Shown here piece by piece: positions 9,503 through 20,828 of a stretch of DNA of 64,000 nucleotides. Origin of the DNA: Sanguinoderma infundibulare (Eukaryota > Basidiomycota > Agaricomycetes > Polyporales > Polyporaceae). Under the pieces are notes generated by a model, which saw only the letters and a list, made by a program, of their open reading frames with translations, did not search any database and was not told the DNA's origin. The position numbers and the translations under genes are program-made. Numbering within the stretch: position 1 is the first letter of the stretch; each line of letters begins with the position of its first letter. The stretch is taken from positions 1,550,001 through 1,614,000 of the forward strand of contig JAVLRN010000010.1 of NCBI GenBank assembly GCA_032821775.1, in the 5' to 3' direction.

Positions 9503-12099
9503 TCATCTCGCGTTCCAGCACAAGCCTGTCTCCTCTATCGGCTTCAACGCTTCGTCGATGTGCTCGTACCCGATCGCTTCGTTGCGCAGGCGCGCGAGGG
9601 CCACCCCAGTGTCGCACGCGCTCTTGATCTGGTGCCCGTTCACGTCGCGTGGTGCAAGCTTACCAACGAGCACCTCCCGGTTGGAGTCGTCCGCGACGCC
9701 GACCTTGTGAAGGAACGCACGCCAGATCGGCGCTCTGACGTCGGCTGTGAGGTCGGGGAAATGGAGCGGAAGAGCGACATGAGAGTAGAACGCGAGGTTG
9801 AATTTCTGGACGTCGTTCGCGGTCAGGAAGAGAATTCCGGAGTAGGACTGCGCCCTCCGCAAGCTATATGGTTGGTGAGTAAGATGTGTTGCGGGCACGG
9901 TCTTGAATTGGACGTACATCGCGGAAGTCATCCCGCTGCGAGTCGTGCCCGACACGGTCTTGGGGTAGTCCCTTCGAGGGTCGAAGAAAAGGTCGGCCTA
10001 TATTTGACGATCAGTCGTCAAGGTCTAGAGATGAACCGACGAGAGCGGGCAAGCATATGTGCACACCTCGTCTATGACCACCACAGCGTTCCAACGCGTC
10101 GCCAAGTCGAGTGACCGGCCGAGCACCGTGTCGACGTCATCGTCCTTGACTTCGAGATCGAGCACGTACAGTGGAAGACGGAGGTGCTCGCTGATAGCCT
10201 CAATGCAGTGTGTCTTTCCTACACCTGGAGCACCATGCAGGAGGGACACGAAGCCCTTGCTGCGGCTCTCCGTGCTTCCGGAGCCGCCGTTAGCATAGAG
10301 CTCGACCCGAGAAAGGAGCGTGTCCTTGTGAAGATGCACGAGGTTTTGCAAAGCATCCGCCTTCCATTCAATCTCGGACACATTATCGACATCGAATTGC
10401 ACTGTGGATCGTGCATGTCAATCAAACTGAAACGCTGATTTTGAGGAAGACAAACGCCACTGCCTGTCCGCAAAGCTGAAGCCGTACACGACGGGTGGAG
10501 CGAGGAGGAGCTCGTCATCGGTGAGAGGCAATTCAGGCACCGACTTCACCTGTGCCACCAATCTCTCAACTGTGTGTCCCACAGGCAGTCAGTCGAGGAG
10601 GGATGCTTTCAGTGGTGTCGGAACGTACGGTCGCATGCCCCGCTGGAATCCATGGGTAGGATCGCTTGGGAGTCCAACGTGTGATCGGGGTTCGGGACGC
10701 CGCTTGGGGGGTTAGAACGTGCAAACCTCGCTGCACAGCCAGACGGGGTAAGCCGCCTGGTGCCGGTTCGGGAGAATAAAAAAGAGCTCACCCTTATCGA
10801 CCATGATGCGCGAGTTCACCTGCCACGAAACGCGTTTGAGAAACGTTCCTAAGCGTTGCGTCGAATATCAACTTACCCGATACACACCAGGAGCGTCCTC
10901 GCTCTTGCCAAAGATCTCGCGCCCAAATGCGTGACCTCGATAGTACGCGTGCTTGTAGCCGTACACTCCGCAGAGCGACGCCCACCGCCTTCCTCGCTCG
11001 ACGAGCTTGGCCTTGAGGCTCTCAGCCTCTGGATGATATTGCAGCGGGTATATCGACAGCTGGTCGACGTCCAGAGGCATTTCGCCCTGGAACAGCGACG
11101 CGGGGATATCGTACGCCCAATGCGACATCCCGAACCATTCCCGCGGGCGGAACCCTTCGATGCCGTCGGTGTTCGTGCGCCCGTCGTCGTTGCTCCTCAT
11201 TTCCAAATATTTGTAGTGGACCTCGAAGCTTTGCACTCCGGGCGTGGACGTGTAGTTGGAGGATACGATGCGCACGATGCGTGGCTTCCCTGTCGTGGGG
11301 CACACGTTGAACGCGAGCTCCATGGGGACGAAGAGGCTTCCAAGCGAACCGTATGTGATCTGTTTCGACCGCCGTAGATCGTCGAGAATGGTCAGGGTCT
11401 GGGCGTACTCCTTGCGGACGAGGTCCAAGAACACGCGCAGGTCGGCGAAGATGTGCTCCTGTTCCTCGTCGCAGGAGTCCGCGAGGAGGTCGGTTTCGTA
11501 CTCGAAGAGCTTTGGGAAGAACGGGATGAGGTTCCACATTGAGAACTAGAGTCGGGAGGGAAAGGGAAGCCTGCATGAGTATCCGACGAGGAAACGGCGG
11601 AGAACAGACAAACCCGCGGCGTTCCATCCCAGACGAACCAAGTTACGTGACCCATGACGGCTTGGAAGGCTTTCTTGAGATACGGGCTCACGATCTCGAT
11701 AGAATAGCAAAGCTCCGGTAGCCTCTTGCGGAACCTGAGTACGCAGGATTTCGATTTCAAGTCAGCATTGTCAGAAGCGGCGACGTCGGAGACGTTGGGG
11801 CCGACGAGGTTTTCCAGATCCTCAGCAGGGGTGCTGCTGGGAAGCACGATGGCATCCTTCCACTTCCTTGTCATGACATCCATAGACCGTTCGACATAAA
11901 CGACATCCGCGCTATATCCTGGGCTGATGATCATTGTCGATCCACCCGAGAGGCTACGCAGTGACTCCAGTTCAGACGCAGCATCTGAAGAATCGCATGT
12001 GAATCTTCCCGAAGTGTTGTCCGTCGGGAAGAGGATCTCAGGCTTGGGGCCAGGAGCGATGTTGCAAAGAAGGCCTTTCGCGAGGCGCTTCATAGCCAT
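9503..12099 (-). CDS. AAA ATPase copy A (DUF7025-type family), divergent
   Basis: Eight exons: 12099-11614, 11545-10877, 10819-10792, 10730-10629, 10569-10456, 10401-10067, 9997-9918, 9863-9503. All phases agree and give 724 residues. The N-terminal half matches the DUF7025-like domain of copies B and C (CPTTGKPR for CPVTGEPR; LSIYPLQYHP). The AAA core has a good Walker A (GAPGVGKT, near residue 525) and Walker B (VVVIDE). The stretch after Walker B, LEQRSLHDMERN in B and C, is replaced by unrelated residues. Sensor 1 is TAN instead of TTN, and the DEAFLSR arginine region reads NLAFYSH. It may therefore bind ATP but hydrolyse poorly or assemble differently; this is inference. The ATG at 12099 directly follows an in-frame TAG, which fixes the start. 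Cellular role of the family is unknown. The gene is divergent from the thaumatin-like gene. Confidence 0.75.
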
Positions 12100-13084
12100 C
12101 TAAGAATGGAAAATGTGTGGGATGCAACGCATGATCGTCGTCGGATGAGCTCTGATAGAGGAACAAAATGTACGGACCTTGCTCTACAAGAGTTGGGGTC
12201 AAGCTCGGTGCGTCTGGAGAGATAAAGTCAGCTGTTATGTATAAGGGCACATCTGGAGCACAGCCTGTGGTATAAAAAGTCCGAAGGCGGGTGAGAAAAA
12301 GCGGTCCAGGAGTCGACGCAGCCATCGACCACCCAATGGTAGATCCGAGTACGTACAGAGAGGCGCTTATGGGACTTCTATCGCGGTCCAATATCATCGA
12401 TCATCGGCGACTTGCCGTAGACTCGAATTCAGCACGTCCAAAAAGCCTCAGCCGTGACATGTGGTCGCCCACTGGGCGAGGTCCAATTTGTCACAAACGA
12501 CGCATAATGGAGGATGCAGGGCCACTGAAAATCACCTAGATATCACAGGTTATCAAGTTAACGTTCCGAATTGCCCGTGGTTGGATTCATACCGGCGTTT
12601 GGAGGCCGAGCGTAATGTGGCATCCTGAGCATGGTTACTTATTTCACCTGAGCGATCTAGAAGTAACCATGAGTGTGGAGGAGGACCTCAAGAGAGCAAC
12701 TGGAAGGCGCCGGGTCCGCGGGAGTCCCGGCATTTGCCGAAAGGCTGTGTGGACGCCAACGCCTCGAGACAGGGTAAATTATTTCCTCCGGCTCCTCTAT
12801 ACATATCCTGCAGGGCTTTTCTTGGAGAGCCTCTCCACGCCTTCGTGGCGTGGCGCAGCTGAAATACTGCGTCGTTATCGGCTATGTGAGCACACAGCTC
12901 TGTCTCCGCTGACCATCATCAGCTCCCCGCCCCCGTCTTGTCATCAGAACACTTTGACATCGAAACATCATCTTGCAAGCCTAGCTTCTCGACTAGATTC
13001 TCCGTCTTCCTCTTCGGATTTGAACGTGTTACCACACTACAGACACCCACATATTCTCTTGTATCGATACGGACCACAGCAGCC
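12100..13084. other. Divergent intergenic region between AAA copy A and the thaumatin-like gene
   Basis: About 985 bases separate the two start codons. It must hold both promoters. TATA-like strings occur at about 12271-12276 (TATAAA) and 12798-12806 (CTATACATA), both in plus orientation. No coding region is supported. Confidence 0.5.
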
Positions 13085-14935
13085 ATGACTTCGTACCAGA
13101 CTTTATTAACATCGCTCTCTCTTGCATTGCTGGCAGGCGTTTCATCGGCCAGGACCTTTACAGTCACCAACTCATGTCCGTTCACGATATGGTATATTTC
13201 TCTTCATCCTCTTGTGAAACAGACAGCTGAAGAACTTTAAAGGCCTGCTGTAGGTTCATCTCGGAAGTTGTTGTTACTTGGATTGACAACGTCCCAGATG
13301 TTCACCGACTTGAATGTTGCGACCGCAGTACCCAACTTTCCGGCGGGGTGAGCACGATCGTTGTCGTTGACGAATATAGTTTGAAACGCTGACCGCGTGG
13401 CGACCCGCAGTTGGGAGGCCCCGCCAACGAACTCCGTCTCCTTCACCGTTCCCGATAACTGGACAGCCGGCAGGATCTGGGTAAGTGACGTTGTTTGCAT
13501 GCGTGCAATCGAACTTTTTTTCTCATCGCACGTGTTCAGGGCCGTCGTGATTGTGATTTTACGGTCACAACTGGGCCGACGTGTCTCGATGGCTGGTGCA
13601 ATGGTGGCCTATTGTGCGATCCGCATACCGGAACGGTGAGCCATCTATGTGATGTCGCCGCGACCTCGTTTAATCGTGCTCTCTAGGGCGTCCCCCCTGT
13701 GACGGTCGCCGAATGGACGCTTGAGGGTGATGGAAATCAGGACTTTTACGATGGTAAGCGCACGGACTTTTGTGCGACACATCTAACCCTGCTCCCTGAA
13801 AAACCACCCTTCGTAACAGATGCTGATCTGATGTTCTATAGTATCTCTCGTCGATGGCTTCAACTTGCCCATGGAGATCACCTTCGCCGCTGGGGTTAAC
13901 TGCTCCGCTGCTGGATGCCCAATCGATCTCGTTGCCAATTGTAAGTGGATGTCAAATACCTCCGTTTGATCGTGCTATCCTCTGAAGCAAATCCGCCTTT
14001 CAGGTCCGAGTCCCTTGAAGGGCCCATTGGATTCGAACGGTTCTGCAGTTGGATGCAAGAGCGCCTGCAGCGCAAATCTCGACGGCGATCCAAGTAAGTC
14101 ATAGTTACGATCCCGGGAATCCGGTATGCCCGCCTCGTACGGATATGAGTGCGGGGCAAGGTTAGATACCGCTTGCACGGCTGGTCGGCCCGGTGGTCGC
14201 TGCGTTGTCCCTCCAAGACCGTGCCTACCTTGTCTGAGTACGGGTATGATCGAATGGCCACCAGCATAACCCCGTTCATCCCTATGAATTACGACTGTCT
14301 ACCGATCTGTTTGCGATGGTTCATGATGTTGACTTGTTTGGCAGGCGACTCATCAAACTGCTGCACGGGCAGCCACAACACCCCGGCAACGTGTCCATCG
14401 TCCGATGTACAATATTACGACTACTTCAGTGAGTCTCTCTTCCAGTTGAGCCGGGGCCATTCCCAACGGAACTCTTTGCAGAGGGCAACTGCCCGGACGC
14501 GTATGCATACGCATACGACGAGTCGAGCGGCACCGCGTTGTGGACATGCAGCTCCAGCGTCGTCGCGGACTACACTCTGACGTTCTGCCCGTAAGATACC
14601 CTATACCATTCATTATCTTGCACTGCTGACGCCGACGCCGACAAAGGCCCGTGGGAGGTTCGTCCAATGCCACCTCGGCGTCACCGGCAGCGGTTTCGGG
14701 CACGGCAGTTTCCACCAGGGCTGGGATTTCAGCAGCCACAGGAGGTCCGTCAATGCCCTCAGCAAGTACCAACTCGACCTCAAGCTCACCGATAACCATA
14801 GCTGGCACGTCATCCGTGTCTGCACAGACAGTCAGCGCGCCGGCAAGCTCTGGCAACGCCGCAGCTCAAGGACCGATTATGTCATCCACGATGCTGTTGA
14901 TTGCGATGGGAGCAATAATAGTTGCCACGCTCTAG
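13085..14935 (+). CDS. Thaumatin-like protein with Ser/Thr-rich tail, probably GPI-anchored
   Basis: Eleven exons: 13085-13191, 13243-13249, 13298-13347, 13411-13480, 13540-13635, 13687-13753, 13842-13940, 14004-14093, 14345-14428, 14482-14590, 14647-14935. They give 355 residues, all in phase. A signal peptide (about residues 1-22) is followed by the thaumatin fold: FTVTNSCPFTIWPA at the start, GRRDCDF, TCLDGWCNGGLLC, PVTVAEWTL, then CPIDLVANCP, CKSACSAN and NCCTGSHNTPATCP, with cysteines in the family order. After TFCP comes a Ser/Thr-rich stretch and a hydrophobic C-terminus (MLLIAMGAIIVATL), as in a GPI signal. Fungal thaumatin-like proteins can have endo-beta-glucanase activity and act in wall remodelling or fruit-body ageing. 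The 7-nt second exon and the 251-nt eighth intron are unusual. Confidence 0.85.
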
Positions 14936-15432
14936 ATTTTGGAGCACGAGTTATTTACTTCGGATGTATCGGTTTTGCAGACCTTGTATCATAGGTGAGG
15001 TGTCATCGCATCCATCTCTGCTGTTCTTGAAGACATGCTGACAAACTGCGTTCTCCCCGCTCTCCGTGCCATTACGACGTCCTCCAGACTCGAGTCGTCA
15101 GTTATTCCTGTTTATCGTGGGCTATACGCCTCGAGGACTAACAAAGTATAGGGTTACGTCTTCGGTGCCACTGGCGGCGTTGGAGAAGCCTTCAAAGCTG
15201 TATTAGGGTTTGACCAACTAGGGCGCCAAGAGGTCCAGACCCCGCCCCGTGACTGCCTGCAGGCATTCCGAGACCACATTTGACGGGCATCGGGGCTGAT
15301 AAGGCGAGATGAGGTGTGATGCATCCCTGGAGTGCTGTGTCGCTCACACGTTCGCCGTTCGGTGCGAGGAGTCATTCCCAGCGTCGGATCCGGGGAGGAT
15401 GCTATGGACGATCGTCGCTAATGGCAAAGCAG
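14936..15432. other. Intergenic
   Basis: A short stretch near 15153-15205, reading GYVFGATGGVGEAFKAVLG after a possible AG acceptor, looks protein-like but cannot be joined into a gene. Nothing else is supported. Confidence 0.4.
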
Positions 15433-15440
15433 TATATATA
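15433..15440 (+). promoter_or_regulatory. TATA box of AAA ATPase copy B
   Basis: TATATATA lies 91 bases before the ATG at 15524. Confidence 0.5.
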
Positions 15441-15523
15441 GCCAATGCGACGACAGGTGTGGACCGACTTTCCTTGCTCTCGCGGACTTTTGCGCTAGGT
15501 CTCATCTCCATCTAGGATACAAC

Positions 15524-18240
15524 ATGCGTCGAATCCTATCCCTGCGCGGCTCATCCAAGCGAGCCAGTCCCGAGTCAGAGAAGGTCGCGGCGCCATACGC
15601 GCGTGGCCCTATGTCGTCGACTCCTTCGTACTGTCCTCCTTCATCTCCACCGTTCCACAGCTTCAACAGGCGAGGCGAGTCGGTCATTTACGAAGACGGC
15701 CCTGAGGACGACGAACAGTCCAACACGCCCCTCGTGACACCCGCCGCGCCACCCCCTCCCCCGAACCTGAAGGTGAAGCGCGTCGACTACTTCTATAGCA
15801 CGTGGTCGAAGGTGTGGAAGTATCGGAACACATCGGCCAAGGTGCGCCCGGACGCGTTGAAGACGGTCGGGAACGGGGTCGAGGGCGACAACGATCCGTG
15901 GCAGTCTTTCTGCTTTGTCGTCGTGCGGAAGCTGCCGCAGCCAGGGGACGACTCGAAGGACAAGGACGAGCCGACGTTCCAGGTTGTAGTGAAGAGCCCG
16001 TACCTCTTGATCGCCCTGAAGGATGTCGTACAGAAGGTGAATGGTGTCTCTTGGACGGCGGAGCCGCTGGAGGTACGTGTGTTCGGTTTGTGCCCGAGGC
16101 GTGTGATTGACGTTATCGGCGCAGCTTGATCCCTACCTCTTGCTCACCTTCCTCCCGCGCTTCGAAGAGTACCGCAAGAACCTCGAGAAGAAAACTAACC
16201 GCACCACCGAACAGAGCTACGTCCTCCAGACCGTCACCGTCCTCATCGACTACCTCCGCCGTGACTACGCCGCGACCCTCTCCAAGGTCGCGAGCCTGAC
16301 CGCGCACGGCGAGATTACGTTCGACACCCTCTTCGCCATCTTCGTCCCGCGCAGCATCGTCGTCGCCAACTGCCCCGTCACCGGCGAGCCGCGCGCGTTC
16401 GAGCTCGCCTCCGCGATCCGCTCCGAGTCCGTCCGCGGCGCGCTCGAGCTCATGTGCGAGAGCGTGGACGCGATCGAGGATGCGCCGAGCTCCGCGGGTG
16501 CGCACGGCGCGGGCATGTTCAACCCCGGCATCGCGAATGTTGGGCCGGCCTTGATGGGGCACATATACCCCTCGCCCCCAACTCCTCCCCTGTTTGACTC
16601 TGTGGACGCCGGGATCAGGCAGGCGAGCGGGGGGAGATACGGGAGGGTGCAGCATAGGATGTTTTTGACTCATTTTAAGGGTACGGTCGCGATCAGCTCG
16701 CTCGACGTGTACCCGATCGGGTACCACCCGAAGGCTGGGTTCCTCGAGAAGGCGTTGATGGAGAGGGGGAAGAAGTGGGTGAGCCTGAGGGGCATTCATC
16801 ATATGCAGTATGATGGGGCTGCGTCGTATACGCTTGGGGGGAGGGGTACTGGAAGGAAGCAGACTGTCAAGTACAACGTGAGTAATGGACGCCACTTCTC
16901 GCTTCGAATCTGCTCTGACTGCCTGGATGTTCATAGATCAAGTCTCGTGTGATGATTGACAGAGGTAAGTGCTGCATTCCGACCACTGTTCTGCAAGTTT
17001 AACTCAAAGCTTTGGGCATACAGGCACTTTCCGACGCATGAATCCGAACTACGAGATGCCCATCATCAAGCCGGAGGCGTCCAGCACGCCACAAATGGAT
17101 CAGTGGGGAAACTACCAGCCACAACCAGTTCCCGCAAGTACGTCTGCAGCTCGTCGTGGAGGACGTCGCCGGCAGCATTCCTCACAATACACAGACAACC
17201 CGTTCGTCCAGACCTTTCAGGCGTCCAACAAGACCCCGCGCGAGAACGTGGAGCTCACAGAGGAAGAGCTGATGCTCGCTCCCGCCGTCCTGTACGGATT
17301 CAGCTTGTCTGACAAGACATGGCGTAAGTCCGCCTCTCCCATCCGATTGCCAAATGAGGCTCATGTTGACGACATGGTGTCCAGTCGAGCTCAATATCCA
17401 GCACATCCAGCCGATCGTATGGAACGATGAGGCATTCGAGAATCTCGTCCTTCCCGACGACCGCAAGGATCTCCTGAAGTCCCTTGTAGAGTCGCACGAC
17501 AGCGATGCCGGCTTCGACGACTTTGTGCACGGGAAGGGCCATGGCCTCGTCATCAACCTCTTCGGACCCCCCGGCGTGGGTAAGACCCTGTCTGCAGAGG
17601 CGACCAGCGAGCATGTCAGGCGGCCACTGTACGTTGTCGGTGGAGGGGATCTCGGTACGAACGCTGGCTGCCTCGACCAGGCCCTCAGCCGCGTACTGGA
17701 CATAGCGACGAGCTGGAACGCGATCGTTCTGATCGACGAGGTGCGGCAAACCATCGCGTTGTGGTGGGGTCCGCGGCGCTGACCGCTTTTGTGTGCTCAT
17801 TTCAGGCCGACGTGTTCCTCGAGCAGCGCTCCCTCCACGACATGGAGCGCAACGCGATGGTTGCCGTCTTCCTGCGGCACGTCGAGTACTACCGCGGCAT
17901 CCTCTTCATGACCACGAACCGCGTCAAGGCCTTCGACGAGGCCTTCCTCTCCCGCATCCACGTCGCCCTCCACTTCCAGGAGCTCACCCGGGACGCGCGC
18001 AGGCAAGTGTGGACGGCGTTCCTCAAGAAGGTCGGCGTCGACGTGCGCACGTTCGGCGAGCACCTCGTCGACCAGCTCGCGGAGCGCCCCGTCAACGGCC
18101 GACAGATCAAGAACGCGGTGCGCACGGCGAGCTCGCTTGCGACGAGCAGGAAGGTGCCGTTGAGCCTCAAGCATTTGACGGACACGCTGGACACGATGGA
18201 CGAGTTTACGGAGGAGGTTAAGGGCATTCCGCGAACGTAA
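15524..18240 (+). CDS. AAA ATPase copy B (DUF7025-type family)
   Basis: Seven exons: 15524-16072, 16125-16877, 16937-16964, 17024-17137, 17195-17323, 17385-17740, 17806-18240. They give 787 residues. The intron at 17138-17194 is 57 nt and free of stops, so it could be retained. A disordered N-terminus (Ser/Pro-rich, acidic, then a proline run) precedes the DUF7025-like domain (SFCFVVVRKLPQ; VKSPYLLIALKDV; NCPVTGEPRAFEL; LDVYPIGYHP). The AAA core is complete: Walker A GPPGVGKT near residue 590, Walker B IVLIDEADVF, then LEQRSLHDMERN, sensor TTNR, and DEAFLSRIHVALHF carrying the arginine-finger region. A C-terminal lid contains VNGRQIKNAVRTASSL. This looks like the functional paralogue of copies A and C. 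Family function is unknown; an ATP-driven remodelling role is assumed from the fold. The LTR retrotransposon begins 236 bases after its stop codon. Confidence 0.85.
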
Positions 18241-18470
18241 CTTACTGATCCTTGGACGCAGATAGGTGAGAGGAATGCGGCGGCTTGTACGATATATCGA
18301 TGTTTGCGATTTCGAGGTTCGATTGTGTGTGAGTGAGCACGATAATAGTTTTGAGCCTCGGTTATGAATGTAACTCGTCTTCAAAGCGAGTAACACGTAT
18401 GTACAAATGTCAACATCAACCAAGTTCTTGAGCGGGTACAACCTCTTTCTTTCCCCACGACCTCCTCCAT

Positions 18471-18475
18471 CGTCT
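18471..18475. repeat. Left target-site duplication (CGTCT)
   Basis: CGTCT abuts the 5' LTR and is repeated exactly at 27576-27580 just after the 3' LTR. Five bases is the usual Ty3/gypsy duplication length. Confidence 0.9.
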
Positions 18476-18829
18476 TGTCACGCGCAGCGCGCTTATTCAT
18501 CGCTTATTCATTTCTTTCCTGTATTTATCAGCGCTCTGTCATCCTTCTCACATCCGTGTACCTTTGATTACTAACTACATACATTCGCTTACTGTTCGCT
18601 TAGCGATCCTGGACCCATACTTACAAAGCATGCAGTAACGACTTAGTCACGATTACTCATGACCGCCATGACCTAGTAATCACAATGTAGTAACGACTTC
18701 ATGACTATCAATATATAAACCACTCAAGCTGTGGCAGAAGGGCCTCAGTTTCGAGTTGGTACTCAACCCCCCTAGTACCTAACCCTCTGATCGGTATCCC
18801 GGTCTACTCTTAGCGCCCTAGGCGTATCA
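18476..18829 (+). repeat. 5' LTR
   Basis: 354 bp, starting TGTCACGCGCAG and ending GGCGTATCA. Contains a TATATAAA-like stretch near 18710-18718 that may be the element's promoter. It aligns base for base with 27222-27575 at an offset of 8746. Confidence 0.95.
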
Positions 18830-18989
18830 TAACTCGAAACTCACCCCCGTCGCATCTACTCCGATCAAACTTGTGGTGGAGCCTACAAGCTGTAGCCAGG
18901 AGTGCTGAAGACCTGCATACAGCTCTATCCACTTGTCTCAGATCGTGAGTGCGACATTCTCAACTTTTCACCTCTTGCTTTGGTTCGAC

Positions 18990-20156
18990 ATGTCTTCACC
19001 GATCTTCACATCGATGGTCATCCTCGCATCCGACGAGAGATCCATTGTCGACGGGTTGCCTGATCAAGCGCCCCTTGACCCTGTTTCCAATGCTGCGGCG
19101 ACGGATTTTGATCTGTCTACCTTGCCGCTACCTGCCTCGGTTACATCCAGTCCATCCGCTTACCATTTACCCCCGCACACACCAGACGCATCCGGTAACC
19201 TCAGTCCGCGCTACAGGACTCCCGAGGCGCAGCCAGAATCCCGAGCCACTTCACCTCCACCTATCCCGATTCCCACCCACGAGGAACGACTCACCCACGG
19301 CCAACCTAGACCCCTCGCCGTACCCTCAACAATCGAGAACCCTGAGGAGTTTTTGGCGCAGACGATCAAGATCGTTCACGAGATCACGCAGGGCCGAAAC
19401 CCTATCCCTACCCCTGCACCAATCACAGCCCCAGTCTTAGCTCCTGTCACAGTCGAGCCTTACACTCCTTATCCAAACTACCCTTCTTGGACCCAATGAG
19501 CCGCATCAGACTTCGCCCAATACCGGTTGAACTATCCCGGTTCCTGGGACACTGGACGACGTTTGCACCTAGCAGACGGAACCCTCGTCACTACGCAACA
19601 GCGTGAAGAGACACTCGCTACCCCTACCCCCTTGCAAATACGGCAACGCGAGTTCCTCCTCGAGCGATTGGACAAGACCTACAGCCGGATCTACCAGTGG
19701 AAGCCACAGTCCTACTGGGTTGTCTTTAACTAGATTCTCAAGGATTGCAAAGACGCCAAAGGCATCGATCCATCACCGTCCTTCGCTACCTTCACATCGT
19801 TCACCCATCGCGTCATCATCCCCAGAAACCCCGATATTGTCACACACTATCGTCCCCTAGAAGCTCTCTATCTTCAGGGACAAGAGCGAGCCGACTACTG
19901 TGCCGAGATCCACCTCATCCTCAAGTTCACATGGTATCCTCGTGCTCCAGTCCTCTCTCTAGGCGTCGAGATGCACCTTGGAGAGATCTACCCTCTTGGA
20001 CACTTTGGAGGCAGTGCAGTGCAAAACGCACTCGTTTTCAAGAACCTTCCGGACGAGATCCGAATCGGACTCACTGTCTTCGTCCTTCCCATCATCAGCA
20101 CCTACCAGTGGCGTCGTGTTACTGGTACCCTACAACTCTTTACCATCCCCAATTAA
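18990..20156 (+). pseudogene. Interrupted ORF in the 5' part of the retrotransposon
   Basis: One frame runs from ATG 18990 to TAA 20154-20156 and is broken by TGA at 19497-19499 and TAG at 19731-19733. Both lie inside otherwise protein-like sequence and both could arise from single C-to-T changes in CGA or CAG. The first third is Pro/Ser-rich; the rest contains blocks such as LRQ/RQREFLLERLDKTYSRIYQW and YPRAPVLSLGVEMHLGEIYPLG. Beyond 20156 similar Ser/Thr- and acid-rich sequence continues in another frame (about 20210-20830) before switching into the gag frame. I do not recognise a domain. It may be the N-terminal part of Gag or a separate accessory protein, now frame-broken. Confidence 0.45.
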
Positions 20157-20828
20157 CCGTGTCAGTCCGCACGAAGTGCAGGTGCGTTACGACTATACAA
20201 AACTCCATACATATCGATACGTACAGTCTGGATTCCTCACTTTTGTACGATAAACTTCTCCGTGCTCAGATAGGCTCCGAGATATCCTCGCTCATCTACG
20301 ACCTCGAATCGGACATCTCCCCTCATCTTTGTCAGTCAAGATTGCTTCCGCAAACTCCATCACAGAACTCCCCTGTTTCAACACCGTTCACGTATACCGC
20401 GTCACTGAAAACCACGACAGACACTGGGTCGCTAATCCTACACAACCAAACGGAGGAGATTGGTTATCCTGCATCTACCGAAAGTGTCCCAACCGACGTC
20501 GAAACAGCACAAATCCAACCGCAGCTGACTGCAAAGGCTATCAAAACACCCAAGCCATCGACAGTCACTCCGTCCAGGAACACTTTTGCAGGCACTTCAT
20601 CCACTTCCATTTCCGACTCTTTGTCCTTGGTTCAAACGATCACTTCTGGTCATACATCTTCAATCCCCTTCGAACTGAACACGACTTCTGCTTCTACCGA
20701 TACTGCCCCCACAGACACAACGGTGCTAGACTCCAGTCTGGAATACAATTCCCAAACCTCTGCGACTACTGGCCCGATCCCGTATCCGAGCCAGGACCAT
20801 CCGTTGTATGCACCGGCAGTTGGAGAGC

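Noticed and set aside
9861..9960. Reading straight through the last intron of AAA copy A
   Set aside because: The frame is open, but a GTACGT donor and ATATAG acceptor remove 54 nt in phase and restore the ILRRAQSYSGILF alignment with copies B and C.
15040..15210. Protein-like fragment (GYVFGATGGVGEAFKAV) between possible splice sites
   Set aside because: Could not be extended into a gene in either direction; too short to support.
16113..16934. 273-codon open frame on the minus strand over AAA copy B
   Set aside because: Antisense of the DUF7025 exon; composition is typical of a GC-rich shadow frame.
18830..18900. Primer-binding site for the retrotransposon
   Set aside because: The bases after the 5' LTR do not match a tRNA 3' end that I can name with confidence.
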